Assembly (NCBI GenBank): GCA_963682055.1
Contig: OY821746.1
Span: forward strand, 30,949,795 to 31,013,794
Length of the DNA stretch: 64,000 bases
Source of the DNA: Primula veris
Taxonomy: Eukaryota; Streptophyta; Magnoliopsida; Ericales; Primulaceae
Direction of reading: 5' to 3'
This document shows, piece by piece, positions 31,431-45,740 of the stretch. A program made the position numbers and the translations under genes. The notes under the pieces are model-generated. The model was not told the origin of the DNA. It saw only the letters and a list, made by a program, of their open reading frames with translations, and did not search any database. Numbering within the stretch: the first letter of the stretch is position 1; every line of letters begins with the position of its first letter.

Positions 31431-34400
31431 CTACCCAGCATCCTCGCACTCTTCCTTCTTTACCGGCCACCTGTCGGTGAGTTCAAAATTTTCACTACCT
31501 TGGTTCCTCCTTTTGACAGCCCTCTCGTTCTCGCCAACCTATCCCAACAACAACAGCAAAAAAATAACTTCACGTAATTGTGTTTATTCCGAAAGCACAT
31601 AAATGCTAATACCATGGCTTTTTTAGTTACCGTTGTTGGTTCTCCTTCTGGTAATGAAATTCTTGTTTCTTTGTGGGCGCTATACTTGTTTATTTTTCTA
31701 ATAGTGCCCTCACTTCTTTTTTCTCGAAACGTAAATTTAAAGTTTCAAATATGTTTTGGAATAAGAGGACACAAGCATTTTCATACGAAAAGAACAAAAC
31801 TCAACACAATTTTATGACAAATAGAATAAACAGAGGTATAAACAGATCAGCAATTTTTCCATACCTTATCAGACATTCTCTGCAAGACCTCTACTATTAC
31901 AGAAAACTCTGGTCTCGAAGCTGGAATTTGCTGCCAACATCTTTGAAGCAATTCCACAATATCTGGACGAGTGTGTCTCGGTATAGCAGGCCTTAGACCC
32001 TAAAACACACAAATACAAGTTAAGAAGAGTTTACTTAAATTTTCATTAAAAATTTAGCTATAAAGTCCATTCGGAATCATGAAATACCTTTTGGACTACA
32101 CCAACTGCTGCTTGAAGTGGCGTTAAGTGTTCATAAGGAAGCTGGACATGATGCAATACAGAAAGGGAACAAAAACATTTAGAACATAGAAGTTTGTGCA
32201 ATATATACCTAGAAGAAGTCATCACTGGAGAGAGGAGAGAAAATGAATAATATTGACAAAAAGACAAGATAAATCTAAAATCTAATGCATAAATTTCTAC
32301 ACAGCTAACCTTTCCAGTCAGCAGCTCCCAGACCACAATTCCAAAGCTAAAGATGTCTGCCTTTCGATCATACGGCTTGTGTTCAATAACCTTACATCGA
32401 AAGAAGTTAGCAAATGTCAGATTTGGATAACCTGTAAAATGTATGTTATCCCAAATTGCTACTCAGTGTACTCATTATATTTAACCAGAACAGATGATGC
32501 TATTAGTTAATCAATCTACTCTTTTGGGGGTAATTGCATAATTTATTCATTTCTTCGAAACAATGCACTATTATTTCAAACGAAAATAAAGGTTGTACTA
32601 GATTATCATTAAAGCACATATATTATTAATCAAAAGCATCTGGGAAATAAACCTCTGGAGCCATCCAACGATAAGTTCCAGTTTCTGCAGTCATTACTCC
32701 AGCTGGAATTTCCACTCTGGCAACACCAAAATCAGCTACTTTGACCACCTGTTATGACACTTCTGTGATTTTAGACAGGTTCAAGGTTACGACTCACCAG
32801 TCACTGCTCATATTTAAAGAAACACAGTAACATTTTAATTCGGTTCAATAAAAGAAAAAAGGGTATATGATGCTTAATCTGAGCACAGTTATCATATTTA
32901 AGAAATTAATAAGATAACAAAGAAAATCATTATTCTTAAAGTCAAATAAGAAAGTGTTGTATTTCAGTCTTAAGACTTCGGTCAATAAAATAAGGACAAC
33001 AACTATTCTGCGGCCATTGATGATTGAGCATATTATTCTCTTTTTATCTCTACCAAAAAAATCTTTTAAGAGTAACATATATTAATACACATTATCAGGA
33101 AAGTAGTTTATTTACTTCATTTTCATCCATCAAAAGGTTTGCAGCTTTGAGGTCTCTGTGGATTATATTATTCTGGTGCAAATAATTCATCCCCTTCGAA
33201 ACATCAAGTGCCACTTTCAGCAAGGCTGGTAACTCGAAATGTCTCTTCCGCTTGTGCATAAAATCGTACACACTCCCCATAGACATGAATTCTAAAATCA
33301 AGAGAAACGAGTCAAGCAAAAATAAGGATAGAGTTTTTAAAATTAAGGAAGCGTGTTACCTGGTAAGCTAAGTGACCAAATCAATAATCCGAAATCAAGA
33401 AACAAGAAGCAATTTGCATTCGACAACATATACTTACCAGTCACAATGCATAAGCTTGGAGGTTTCGTGCATGCTCCTATGAATTTGACAACATTCTTGT
33501 GTCGAACTCTTCTGCAACATATAAGTAAAAAAGACTGAGACAACTGGATAAGATGGCTAGCGTTTGAAAAAAGGATTGACCTCTTGTTTTTATAAATAGT
33601 TATGTAACCAAGCCAAAATCAGATCGCGGTAAAATCTGGTATCCCCTAAATTAGAGAAGGTTGTAGATCAAGCTGTCTTAGATCGTTACTCATACGTGGT
33701 AATAAATGTACAGACTTCCCAAAAGAACTTAAAATTGGAACTTTAGCACGATAAAAATAGAATCTCATCTATCATGATATGTGAGTTCTTATGTTATGCA
33801 GATAATATAATGGTAGTACTTTAAAAACATCTAAATAAAAGCAGTTTTTATTTTATAGTTCCAATCATATGGATAGACTTACAGAGTAGATTCCCCTAGA
33901 AATTCTATTAAGTTAGAACATACTTAAACCACAGTTACCCCCCTTCTTTTAGAGTGAATCAGTGTAACCAAAATCAATGCATCAAAAGACTTATCAAGGC
34001 ATTGAGTTGATGGTATATGCAATAACATATAGAGCTCTCACATAGTCTAACCAAAATCAATGCATCAAAAGACTTATCAAGGCATTGAGTTGATGTAACC
34101 TGATAAAAGTGTAGTATATACAATAATATATAGAGATCTCACATAGTCTCTGTTACTGAAATTTATGAGAATACACTCGCCATTGACCACAGATGTTATG
34201 TGAACTTGGGAGTGATTATGAAGTGAAAATTTCATGAAATTTTTCGTGTTCGTTTCGGTAAGAGCTAGCTCTTGTTTTGTTAAGTAAATGAAATGATGAC
34301 AAACAGGAATAAAACGTTAATTTAGTAAACGAGGCGACCCTGATCATATCCCTGTTCGTTTCATGAAAATTCGTTTTCGTTTAATTACAAATATATATAT

Positions 34401-37400
34401 ATACACATATATCTTAGTGCGCTATGAGTATATATGGAGGAAAAAGACATCCAGGCTACTGAAATTATCAGGATTAAGTTCATATCAGTAGGTAAAAAGA
34501 AGTTCACATAGCAAAACATAGACAAAATTACAGGCAAAACTGTATAAACTGAGAAGTGCTAAAGATGGCTGCTTCCAGTTCTAAATAGAGGATCTATCTA
34601 CAAAACATAACTCAAACCAAGTATTACAAAGAAAAATACAAACCTCATAATATAAACTTCTTGCGCAAACTCTCTCTGTATGCGTTCATTTATATGCTCT
34701 GCCTTGAGAACTTTGATAGCCACATCTTGACCGTGGAAGATACCTTTATACCTTAGTTAACAGAAATCACCATTCAATTTGTGTTAATTGAAAGACACTG
34801 CTGAGCAAAACTGAGATAAGAGATTGTTAGAGCACCCACTACAGCTTCACTGTCAAATTGCTTGCATTAGTGGTAAAACACCATTTTAGTTTTCCATAAT
34901 CATTTTATTTTTACATAATATTATAACTTCCTAATAACCTCCTGATCTTCATTTTTTACTACCATTTTCTCTCTCATTCATACATGAACAATTTTTTTTT
35001 TTTTGCATAACCACTTTATATTTACACAAAACACGGTTTCCTTCATCGTCTTTCCTGTATTTGTTTTAAAGTACCTTTTTCTTTGCCCCAATGATTTAAA
35101 ACAATTACTGTTATTTTACACAAACTTAGTTCCATCTCCTTTCAAATTTATAATTTTATATAGAACCATTCTGGATTTGAGGAATCAATTTACCAAATGA
35201 ATACTTAGGGAACCAAAATCTTCTAAGTTATGGTAAAACATGTGTATGAAAGTTGGTGGTGATCTAACTCCACAAGTTCAGGAAATTGTAGGGAAACTTT
35301 TGCAGAAGCAAAAATAAGGTTTTTATGTGAAGCTCCCCAAACTTGTGATAAACGCAAGTTTTAGAGAAGATGGGTGCTCTTGGAGCTACAAGAAAGGTTA
35401 AAGTCACAACGTTCCATTACAATTGGTGTTCTTTCAAGAAAAAAACTCACAAGTCCCCATATGCTCCAGCAGCAATCTTGTGTTCGAATTTCAACAGCTC
35501 TGGATCAATTTCCCACACATCAGTGCCATCTGTAGGTATATTTACGTGGTCAGGGTCTATTTCCCTCGGAGTTCTTCTTGATCTAGAGAGCATCTGCAGT
35601 TAGCTTCCAAGTTTATCTTTTAGAAAAAGGGTACGAATGATGTATCAATATTGATAAAAAAGGAATTCAATATATAACCTCGATCTTCGGAATTTCCATC
35701 ATCAGTGCATCCCTAAGTTGATCTTTCCCCTAAAATATGAAATGCAATATGTAAATCTATTCTAGAAGAAGGCAACGCCACATGATACATATTTTAACCT
35801 AACCTCTCACCTGCGGATCAACTAAAACGATTGAGCAATCAAAAAAATAACAAAATGAAATAAGAGAGAATTTCTAGGATACAATGCGATACATGCTCTT
35901 AAGAAATCTAAATGAATAAAAAGAATGTACATATGCACTACGCGCTATGAAATGGAACAAACACTTCTATTGCATTTATAGAAAAATTCATAATGATGTC
36001 GTCCAACAAACAGCCTTAAATCCCTAATACTAAGTGCCTTCATGATTTCTCGCTAAGGCAAGCATATTTTCTTAAAACCCAAAGGAAAAAGAAAGTACCG
36101 CATATGTCCAGGCATCAACAACAAATACATCCAAGGAGTAACCATCTGTAGTAGAAAAGGCATGTGCTTCTTTGATGTTCAACCCAATATCAGAAAGCAA
36201 GGACGTCAACTGAAAAAAACAGTCACATAGTGAACTTTAGAAGTTGCATGTGCAAACAAACTATCATCTATTCCTTTGTCAGGCTATATCTCATTAAGGA
36301 TTAAGGAGTTGTTTCGTTGCAGCTCTAAAAAAAATAGGCAGGATTTCTTGAGTTTGGGGAAAAGAAAGTTGAGTTCATCCAGCTTAAAGCTTCTAGCTTT
36401 TCTAGCCAAATAATTAGGAAATAAGCTAAATAGCCAAATATAGTCTAGCTTTAAGGCAAAACACATTGAAAGGTAAGCTTAAAATCTTTCCAAACAAGGC
36501 CCAAGTGAAATCAATCAGAGGTTACACTTGTCCAAAAGGAAACATTTTCAAGACAATATTCAAGATCAACTTAACAAATAACTTAAACTACGTTGTTGGA
36601 CCATATACATTACACAACATTAGAAAACCGATTATAAGATGTACATAAATATACAATAAAAATACAAAGTTAATAAAAAAAATGATTCCTGAGGACTTGT
36701 GTTCTTTGATCAACAAAGACAACATAATTGGGGGAAAGTTGAAACTAAATAAGTGATACAAATGAAATTTACGCAAATCGGTACTAACAATGTATCACCT
36801 GACTGAGGAGCTTTGGCTTGTCAACCGTGGAAATAATAATTTCATACAGATGTCTGCAATTTTTAGAATCAAATATTATGTTCTTTTTCGAGTTTAATGA
36901 TGTCAGAGTCAAAAGGTGATTTAACAGTGTTATAGATGAGTGAACCAATAAATCAGCTAGCTTGAGGCTTTACGGACCTTTAAACAATTTCTCATGTAAT
37001 CGCAAATTAAGAAGTTACTGTAATAAAATACGTGGCACATACATTCACACACACACACACACACAAAATGCTTCAAGGGCTACACGCCTTTGCAATTTAT
37101 ATTGTCTCATTCGGTCAATGGTTCAACATTCATAAAAGAGATCATTAATAATATAGAATATCCATGTACGAAAAATAGGACATATAATTCTAATGTTACA
37201 TAACTTCCAGAAAGATTTACCGAAAAGAGTGCGGATTAGCATGATCTCCAACTTGAATATTTGATTTGTTTACCTCGAGAGCATGCTCAAGATTTGGAGA
37301 CAAATCAAAGGCAAAGGGCGGATGAATGCTGGAAGAAGGAAAATGAGCATATGTTAATATGTAGTTATTATGGAAAGTCTTATAAGGAAAAAGAATTCAC

Positions 37401-40400
37401 ATAGTCATGCCTATCCATGTCATGAGAATCTGAAGATTGTGCGTCCATATTTCTACTAGAGGTTGAATGCACAGAATCATCATTACTTATATCAGAGTCT
37501 GGAAGAACCTGATTAATAATAAAGAAAAAAATTGGTGGAAAATAATTAGAGAGATGAAGTAGTAGTTCATAAATAAAAGGGACGGAATTAAAAGGATAAG
37601 AAAAATGATGGAACAACATGTATACTTCACTCTTGTTTTGTTTTTTTTCTACTTCAATCTTCATAGCAGTCTGCACAAATAACAACTCTCTCGTAAAATG
37701 TTGTCCCACCCAATTTTAGTTTTCTTTACTAGGAAAATATCTCTTATTAAAGTTAAATTAAACTTAGATTTCGGATTCCAATCTGTGGCACGTTCGATAA
37801 GAAGGGGAAAACTAAAATTACAAATTCTCCAGAAATCCGTAAAAAGAGAAATTAAAATAACATCTCTACAACAATAGATAGTTTCTTTAACTAAAGATAG
37901 AATTGCTTTTTAGAACTTTTTAAAGGATTTTACCTGCACAAGTCGCAGGTCGAAAGCAGGTCTAGTGGCAGAATTATAAGCTAAATGTAATAATTTTTTG
38001 TGCACGAGAACATCTTCTGGCCTTTCTACATTCACATCCACAGCATATCTGTAACAGGCAAACGGTTACGAATGATATCAATGAATGCAACACTTTCCTC
38101 TCCACAATTGAATTAGAAAACCATTAAAAAATAACCTATATAAGATTTTTGAAGATATTTTCCTCCATAACCGTAAATTTTTAATTGAAGAAAAGTAATA
38201 TCAGAAACAAAATTCAACCAAGGAAAACACATAATTATCATAAAGGACGGAAGATTCTACATGCAGTTCATACTGCAGACAAATTACGATTCCTGATCAT
38301 TTTTTCAAAACGAATTACAAATTCTGTTCCAGCACAATCTAATCGAACTTAAGATGAAGATATGAATAGCCACCATGTACAATAGGTGTTACGTAAATCA
38401 GCACTATATAAACTTTTATATCAACCACTGAACCACTGTATATCCAAATTCTGATATTAAAAATATAAACTATCTAACTCGTCCAACTAAATAGTCCGTT
38501 TCAAATTGCAAAATGATATAACTTATGGTCCCACGGTCCATTTTGTATATTTATAAAAAAAATATCGATGAATTTAAAATTTTACACCCTGCAAACAGTA
38601 AAAGTCCCTTCGGTGCCACAAACATTCACAAATAAGAAGATTGCCCAACGTAAATTTATGTTATATCATAATTGAAAGAAATCAGTCGATTGCAAAAGAC
38701 AAATTGAACATGGTGCTAAAATCAAGAGATTTGACACTGTTCTACAAAAGACAATGGACTGAATAGATCGCATTTGATCCAGGCAGGAGTTAATTCAATT
38801 GAACCTGAATAACCAGTCGATTGCATAGTCGGACAGTACATGCTTCTAAATTGCCAAAAGCACAAAAAAAAATGTCTGTCATTTTGAATGGCGTATTACC
38901 ATCTCACCTAAAAGTTTAATCTATTCGACCGCCTTATATTATCTATTATATTCTACGTGCTCCTTCGTTGGGCTATTTTAGCCAAATAAGTATAATCCAA
39001 TTTTTGATTGCCTAGCGGTGACGCCGGTGAGACTTGAGTCAATCCCCTTTTCCCGCTCAGATACCATATCAGGTGATGTATTACCACCTCAACTCTCAAC
39101 TTAAATTAAAGCTATGAAAACGGTTATATACTTAAAATTAAATACGTTTAAACTTTAAACTAACATGACAACAATTCATTGGCTTATGAGAAACATGTCA
39201 CGTCCAGAAAACTTAAAAGGAACGTTCAAATCAAGGACGGAAGTAGAAAACTCAAAAGGGATGAGCCGATATTTTATATAATCAAAATACATTAAAAAAA
39301 ACATTTTTTCTCAATTTGTATCAAAACAGTCTGTTAAAAAGCGAAATCTTGCTAAAGCATCTTTGCAAGAGCTATGCTAAAAGCATAAGTTTTCAGCGGC
39401 CTAAAAAGCAGGCTTTTAAAGTTTTTCTTAAGCTTTCAATCGAGCTTTGGATCAAGCTTTTTTACTATGAAACACGCTTTTTTAAAAACAGTGCTCAAAA
39501 TGGGAGGGGCTACCCCGTCCACAGTCTCCAGCTAATTCATTCGGTGCGTCAATGATCAGTGGATTGGTTTCACTTAGTTTAATTATACATTATGTTTAAT
39601 TTTGAATAGTCTGTTAGCATATTATTTCTTTAATATTTAAGTATAATATTCAATTTTTATTTGCAGAATACCTACAACACAAGATATCATTCACGTTCAA
39701 CGTAGAGTAAAAGCTAAAGCGCATGTTAATCAGACCTCAATAACAAAAGGGTTAAATTTATGTTTATTAGACCAAACTATCATCCGTTTGTTTAACTCTA
39801 ATTCCCTGCCTACCTGTTCCATGCTAAATAACCAAAAATTAAACAATCAACATGTTGTCGTCAAATTAAACAATCTTTGTACTACAAATGTACCATTTTT
39901 TAAGTCAAACTTGACCAATTTTGACCTATAAATGCATCATGCTTAGTCATCCAACTTTAACAACTTTGATAACCCCACTTCGATGAAAATTGATGAAATT
40001 TTCAAAAAAATCTACTATTAAAATTTTGAAAAGTTAATGTTCGGCCCCCCCATACAGGAGGGAACCCAGGAACGTTTGATGGGGGTGCCGAATCTACATA
40101 AACTACTAAATTAAGTGGAAAAAAAAATGAGGGGGGTCAAATCGTTCTTTTTTACATATTCTAGTGAAAATTCAGGGTCAAAAATTAAAAAAAAAAACAA
40201 TTTTCGGAATTATGAGAGTTGTCGTGTCCCCCAATGTCTCTACCTAGCTTCCCCCTGCCCCCATATTGCAAAAAAATAAAATCATATAGGGTATAAAAAA
40301 AATTATACAGAAAATAGGCCCCTCCTGTTTATAATTCCTGGTTCCGTCACCGACGGATTCATCTAGTTATCAATTTAACGACAGTACTTTGATATTAATT

Positions 40401-42109
40401 CAACAACAATTCGTTTCTTGATTATTTAATTTCTGCTTATTTTTCAGTAAAAAGTTGCAGGTTGGCATGGAATATGACAATATGCTAACATATGGCAGTT
40501 TCATATATTGAACATGAATTAACCATAACGAAACTCCAAAACTAAGAAAATGCAAAAAAAAAAAACAAATTAATAATACAATATAACTAATAAATATACC
40601 TAACAGGACTTGATTATTTAATTTTCTGCTTATTTTTTATTAAGAAAATTGTTAAAAGTTGCAGGTAACGCATGATAGTTTCGTATACAAAACTGCAAAA
40701 CTAAGAAAATGCAAAACTCAATAAATAAAGTAAATAATAATAAAATATAAGTAACAAATATACGCCCTCCGTCCCACTTTATAAGCCCTATGCGAAACCA
40801 CATACCACTTTGACCGGCTTTGAATATATAACTAAATTGTCGAAGCGAAAAATTTCAAATGTTAAACAATATGAAATAATTTTAAAAAAATAAAAATCGA
40901 CAATTTGGATACGAGTTATTTGCCGGTTAAAGTTGCGTGCGGTTTCGTATTTGACTTGTGAGACGGAGGGAGTATATAGTACCTAACAGGGAGGCGATCA
41001 AAGGTGAGTATGAAATATGTTAACGGACGCTAATTTCGTATATTGAACATGAATTAGCCGATAACAAAACTGCAAAACTAAGAAAATGCAAAACTCAATA
41101 AATAAAGTAAATAATAATAAAATATAAGTAACAAAAATACTCCATCCGTCCCACTTTATAAGCCCTATGCGAAACCACATACCACTTTGACCGGCTTTGA
41201 ATATATATAACTAAATTGTCGAAACGAAAAATTTCAATTTTTTTCCAAATAGTTCAAATGTCAACCTATACGATATAATTTTAAAAAAAAAATTATTTCG
41301 ACAATTTGGATACGAGTTATTTGCCGGTCAAAGTTGGGCATGTTTCGTATATGACTTATAACGTGAGACGGAGGGAGTATATAGTACCTAACAGGGAGGC
41401 GATCAAAGGTGAGTATGAAATATGTTAACGGACGATAATTTCGTACATTGAACATGAATTAACCGATAACAAAACTGCAAAACTAAGAAAATGCAAAACT
41501 AAATAAAATAAAGTAAATAATAATAAAATATAAGTAACAAATATACTCCCTCCGTCCCACTTTATAAGCCCTATGCGAACCCACATACCACGTTGACCGG
41601 CTTTGAATATATAGCTAAATTGTCGAAACGAAAAATTTCAAATGTTAAACTATATGATATGATTTATTTTTTAAATCGACAATTTGGATACGAGTTATTT
41701 GCCAGTCAAAGTTGCGTGCGGTTTCGTATTTGACTTGTGAGACGGAGGGAGTATATAGTACCTAACAGGGAGGCTATGAAATATGTTAAAGGACGATAAT
41801 TTCGTATATTGAACATGAATTAAGAGATAAAAAAACTGCAAAACTAAGAAAATGCAAAACTAAATAAAATAAAGTAATAAAATAGAATAAGAGTAGTAAA
41901 TGAAAAAAGAAGGACCTAACAGGTAGGCGATCAAAGTGAGCCCATAACTCGTATTCGAAAGCGGGATTATTAAAAGTTTCATTATAATTAGGAGAATCTC
42001 TAAGCCTCTGTATAATTTCATGATAAACTTCTACTTTCTCTCTCCTCTTTCTGTTCACCACCGCCTCTGAACCTCTAGAGCTGCAAAAACTCTCCGTATC
42101 ATCTTCCAT
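31431..42109 (-). CDS. STY46-like: ACT-domain Raf-like protein kinase (STY8/STY17/STY46 type), 16 exons
   Basis: Exons (high to low): 42109-41916, 38048-37934, 37508-37411, 37328-37221, 36853-36799, 36209-36099, 35729-35679, 35593-35451, 34751-34644, 33511-33438, 33291-33116, 32748-32653, 32390-32310, 32141-32088, 31999-31865, 31538-31431. They sum to 568 codons plus stop, close to Arabidopsis STY46. Residues 1-103 hold the family N-terminus ([29 protein letters not shown]). A Ser/Asp-rich linker follows, then an ACT domain at about 172-240. The kinase spans about 272-533: loop AGAYG, VAIK Lys305, HRDLKAAN Asp399, DFG Asp417, GTYRWMAPE. The Arabidopsis relatives phosphorylate chloroplast transit peptides in the cytosol. 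All introns are GT-AG except intron 3, which fits only a GC donor. Intron 1 (3.9 kb) is full of repeats. The gene looks intact. Confidence 0.93.
33965..34150. repeat. Tandem duplication of ~83 bp in a kinase intron
   Basis: Two copies of a unit containing CAATGCATCAAAAGACTTAT (33965-34047 and 34048-34150) lie in the intron between exons 9 and 10 and are almost identical over their first 48 bp. Confidence 0.8.
34240..34390. repeat. GTTCGTTT-type relic in a kinase intron
   Basis: Phrases like GTGTTCGTTTCG and its complement (TTCGTTTCATGAAAATTCG) flank a short AT-rich core. This resembles a degraded small inverted-repeat element; ends and target duplication are not clear. Confidence 0.3.
37044..37067. 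repeat. CA microsatellite
   Basis: About ten CA dinucleotides in an intron of the kinase gene. Confidence 0.9.
40590..41945 (-). repeat. Tandem copies of the exon-1 end of the kinase gene with interleaved Stowaway-like elements
   Basis: The true end of exon 1 (CTAACAGG...GGCGATCAAAG on plus, from 41914) recurs with its GT donor at 41386 and 40981. A shortened copy is at 41760 and a more degenerate one near 40600. Each of the first two copies in coding sense reads TTTGATCGCCTCCCTGTTAG followed by GT, encoding FDRLPVR like the real exon. Three inverted-repeat elements (40760-40974, 41138-41379, 41544-41753) with CTCCNTCCGTCCCA ends sit between the copies. The copy nearest exon 1 is only 154 bp away and lacks one. 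Confidence 0.85.
40760..41753. mobile_element. Three Stowaway-like MITEs in kinase intron 1
   Basis: Copies at 40760-40974, 41138-41379 and 41544-41753 have termini TACTCCCTCCGTCCCA and GACGGAGGGAGTA and a TA duplication. Their internal arms are complementary (GACCGGCTTTGAATATA against CGTATTTGAC-type arms), so they form long hairpins. They probably spread here by the tandem duplication rather than by three insertions. Confidence 0.75.
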
Positions 42110-42169
42110 TTTATTTTAATTACATACATACATACATATTTGTTTCTATATTTGTATAGTGTGTATAGA

Positions 42170-42182
42170 AACATATATATCT

Positions 42183-42231
<49 letters not shown>

Positions 42232-42235
42232 ACGC
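42170..42235. repeat. TATATC/AT/GA microsatellite in the kinase 5' leader
   Basis: ATATCT units, AT dinucleotides and a GA run lie 60-125 bp upstream of the kinase ATG. On the coding strand the GA run is a CT stretch, common in plant 5' leaders. Confidence 0.85.
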
Positions 42236-43479
42236 GCTAGAGACTAAAATAAGAGTGTGTTTAAATACTGAAAGAGGTGTATTTTTTTTTTTTAACTAAA
42301 AACTATTTTCACGTCAAAATCCTAATTCGGATTTACAGCCGATTTATTTTATTTTTTTTATTAAATAAAAATGTAAATCTTAAATTACAAATCGTAATTC
42401 AGATTTATGGTTTACGCATGAAAACAGACATTTTGTAGTCGAAAAATCCAAATTAGTACGGAAATCAAAAGGGATAATTCTTGGGTATGTTTTTTTTTTT
42501 TTTTTTTTTAAGATTAAACGGATAAATATATTAAAAATATACGGTGTTTCCGTCAAGCCATACACAAACAAGTTAGATGAAGAAAGCCCCGACTAGTCAC
42601 CTACAAATTTGGGGTTTAATCGTCGATTACTAACTATGAATATATCACTACGGAAGTTAGAAAACTTCGCAAACTTATTCAAGATATTGACAACATAAAA
42701 TTCAACTAATTTAAACATATTTTCGGGACTCGAACACGTTTATTGGTACGTTCTTATGTTATGCTCTCTCCAAATCCAATATTACGCTCTCAGATACTAT
42801 GGGGTTATTATTGTACTTAATTATTGTTATTTGTATTTAATTAGCGGTTTTAGTAACGGGTGTCTCAGATATCATTTAAACATTAAATAATTTTCAAATT
42901 TTCATATATTTAATGAATTCAAGTTATGGAAATTTTATTAATAAATTATTATAAAAAAATTAATTATAACAAATATCATACATGCTTAACCAATGTAATC
43001 ATTAGTTAGCTTTTCCATTCAATTACTACGGATGCTCTACCCCAATTTGTACTCTATCATGACTTTTTATAATTTTGCTCAATATTTGATTTTTTTCATC
43101 CTGTATCGTATGTTTCTCGACTTTTATAACGTATTCTAGAATAAAAATATAATATCTTCACAATTATGTTGATCTAATGTTTATTTTATATTGGTCCTTA
43201 ATTTTATTTGAAAATATAAGTTACTTTCAAGTAATAAACAAATGTGGTATACCTTGATACATGTATAATCGTAAATATAGTTCTCCATTTTTTTGATTTT
43301 TTTTTCAAATAACTATATTTTTTAAATGTCAAAGGACACAAGAGAGGTACAAAAAGAGGGGTAGACTAGGCCTTTACAGAATCTTATTTACTCCGTATTT
43401 ATTTTGTAATATCTATACGGAATCTTTTTTCTTGCTACTATGATTGTGATACACTGTTAATTAGTAGCAGATTTGGGTC

Positions 43480-43695
43480 CGGTTCGGTTCTATTTTTATT
43501 AAAACCGAAATCGAGTTAATTTTTCTGTTCAGTTTTTTTCGTTTTCGGTCTTTTTATTTTTTGGACCATTCGGTTTTTCGGTTTTTTTCGGTTTCGGTCT
43601 TTTTCAATTCGGTTTTATTATAAACTGAAACCGACCCAAAAAAATTTTGGTTTTTCGGTTTTGGTCTTTTCCGTCGGTTTTGCCGGCTTTTGGCT
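43480..43695. repeat. GGTTCGGTTT-rich low-complexity relic
   Basis: It repeats CGGTTTTTCGGTTT and its complement AAACCGAAA. Similar ends occur in the hAT-type element at 50673-51173, so this may be a degraded relative. No target duplication is found. Confidence 0.5.
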
Positions 43696-45471
43696 TTAGT
43701 GTTACCGTTTGTTTAATATTCTCTCTGGATTCCATCACGTGCGAATCACGTGATAGGCAGATTCAGACAAGGACTGAGTTCAACTGTTTGGTTGTAATAT
43801 ATATTTATAAAAAATGGTCACTGTAGTTAATAAAAAGAAACTTCTTAGTTCTCTGGATTCCAGTTCTGATAGATAAGGTTTTAGATATTTGAAATATTAC
43901 AGAGAGGTCCTATTAGGACAAGGAAATGCACAGTTAATGATGAAAATCATGTAATATTTGTCTATGTGTGTTTTCTTCATAATGGATGATAATGTCTCCT
44001 TGAATTGTAACGTTTCAGATTTCTTCTTATCGCAATTATGAGTGGGAGTTTGTCCTATGGTAAATAAAAACATATATTTTGTTAAACTGTCGTTTGACGA
44101 ATGATAGATCGATGAAAAAATTATGAAGAAAAAAATACAGATAAGTTCGATAATTTATAAGAGTATTTGTATAGTTAACTTTTCAAACTAGATAAAGTGG
44201 TGATACTTATAGAAGAACGTATGAGTCATTATTTATTTCTCGCCATTATAGTATTGGTCTCTTGCATCTTTCATTCTCCTTTTATAAATTATTTTCAAAA
44301 AACCGAAGATATATTTCATTTATGAACAAGGAATAGCAATTTATCAAATTGTAAATATTCAATTTACTAGCTTAACTACTTCAATTTTCTTAATCTTCCA
44401 TGACATTTGGTCCAAGTTTGAATTACTTTGATTTGACACGTAATTTAACTAAGCAAAGTCTATCTGCATTGCTACACTTATCGACCGTAACAGATCAATT
44501 TATATGGTTAGTATTGTGACAAGTAATGAGATTTCACAAGAAATTAACTATTGTCGATTGTTCATTGAGAAGACAATCACATTAGATGGTTGGGTAAGTG
44601 TTATCTACTCATTTTTTGTTCTTGTATATTATTTCGCATGAAGATTAATTTTCTCATAAGCTAACATATAAGAGTATATAAAATTTAATATATTGAATAA
44701 GTCAATCATATGATACATGTATATTTTTGGACTATCTTACTCGATATCCAACTTATCAAAAAACAACAACAAATAATTTACAAGAGGCACGAATTGTTAA
44801 TAGACATGCTCACATTTAAAACTTAGACTAGAGAACTTATTCAAAACCCAACCATATATACGTGTTTTGATTTTAATTTTTGTATGTTTCATTTAGCAAC
44901 ACAATTTACAAATAAATATCAGTTGGAGATAAAAGTATACATGCATAAAGTATACAAATCATGCATTTTCATAAAATACATTTTACCTACTAAATTTACA
45001 GCAAAATCTACATATTTTCTTAGTTAGTACAAATATAGCTAGGTAGATGCTACCCTTCTCCAACCATCTTATTGTCCATGCAAGGCTCCAAATAGCAGTA
45101 AAAGAATATATTGTGTTTACGATTCATGATACAAATCCTAAACAACAATGTTTTAAAAAGAGCACGACGGAATTTGGACGGAAATTGTCACCTAGCGTCT
45201 AATCCTTCCTAATTCTGCTTAATAACTGTCTAATTCGTCTAATCTCCCCCAATCCTGCATATTTACGTATAAATTCCGTCTAATTTGCTTCTTGACAGGC
45301 CTTTTACAACAATGCTAAACAAAGATTAATCTAAATTATGAGGGTACCACTAATGCAATCTATCTTTATTTGTTGACTGTTAAGTAGCAATGCTACCTGC
45401 ACAGGACTACATGAACAGATATATTACAATATTCTACCGGTAAAAGTTAGCTATGTGTTACGTGTGAGACG

Positions 45472-45740
45472 CGTAATGGTATAAATCTCGTATTATATTT
45501 TATTTTAAATATAATATTTAGATTTTGTATCATTTATTATAGTTATCCAGGTTAAAACGAATTGTTAATTAATTTAGGTTACATTCGTAATTATGAAAAT
45601 ATGGTGATGACAGATTGTTAATTAATTATATTAGATATATCGGTAATTATTAAAACATAGTAAGAGTATTTTTAAAAAAATTAAACAAAATTTGCCAGAC
45701 TTACTTCTGTTAGATTGAATTATTATAATAGAATGATATA
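45472..45740 (+). repeat. Dispersed repeat, copy 1
   Basis: About 260 bp including AACGAATTGTTAATTAATTT and CGGTAATTATTAAAACA. A similar sequence lies in opposite orientation at about 58140-58400. The family is not recognised; it could be a piece of an old LTR or SINE-like unit. Confidence 0.55.

Noticed and set aside
32058..33543. Several separate short kinase ORFs
   Set aside because: They are single exons of the STY-like gene with intron read-through, not separate genes.
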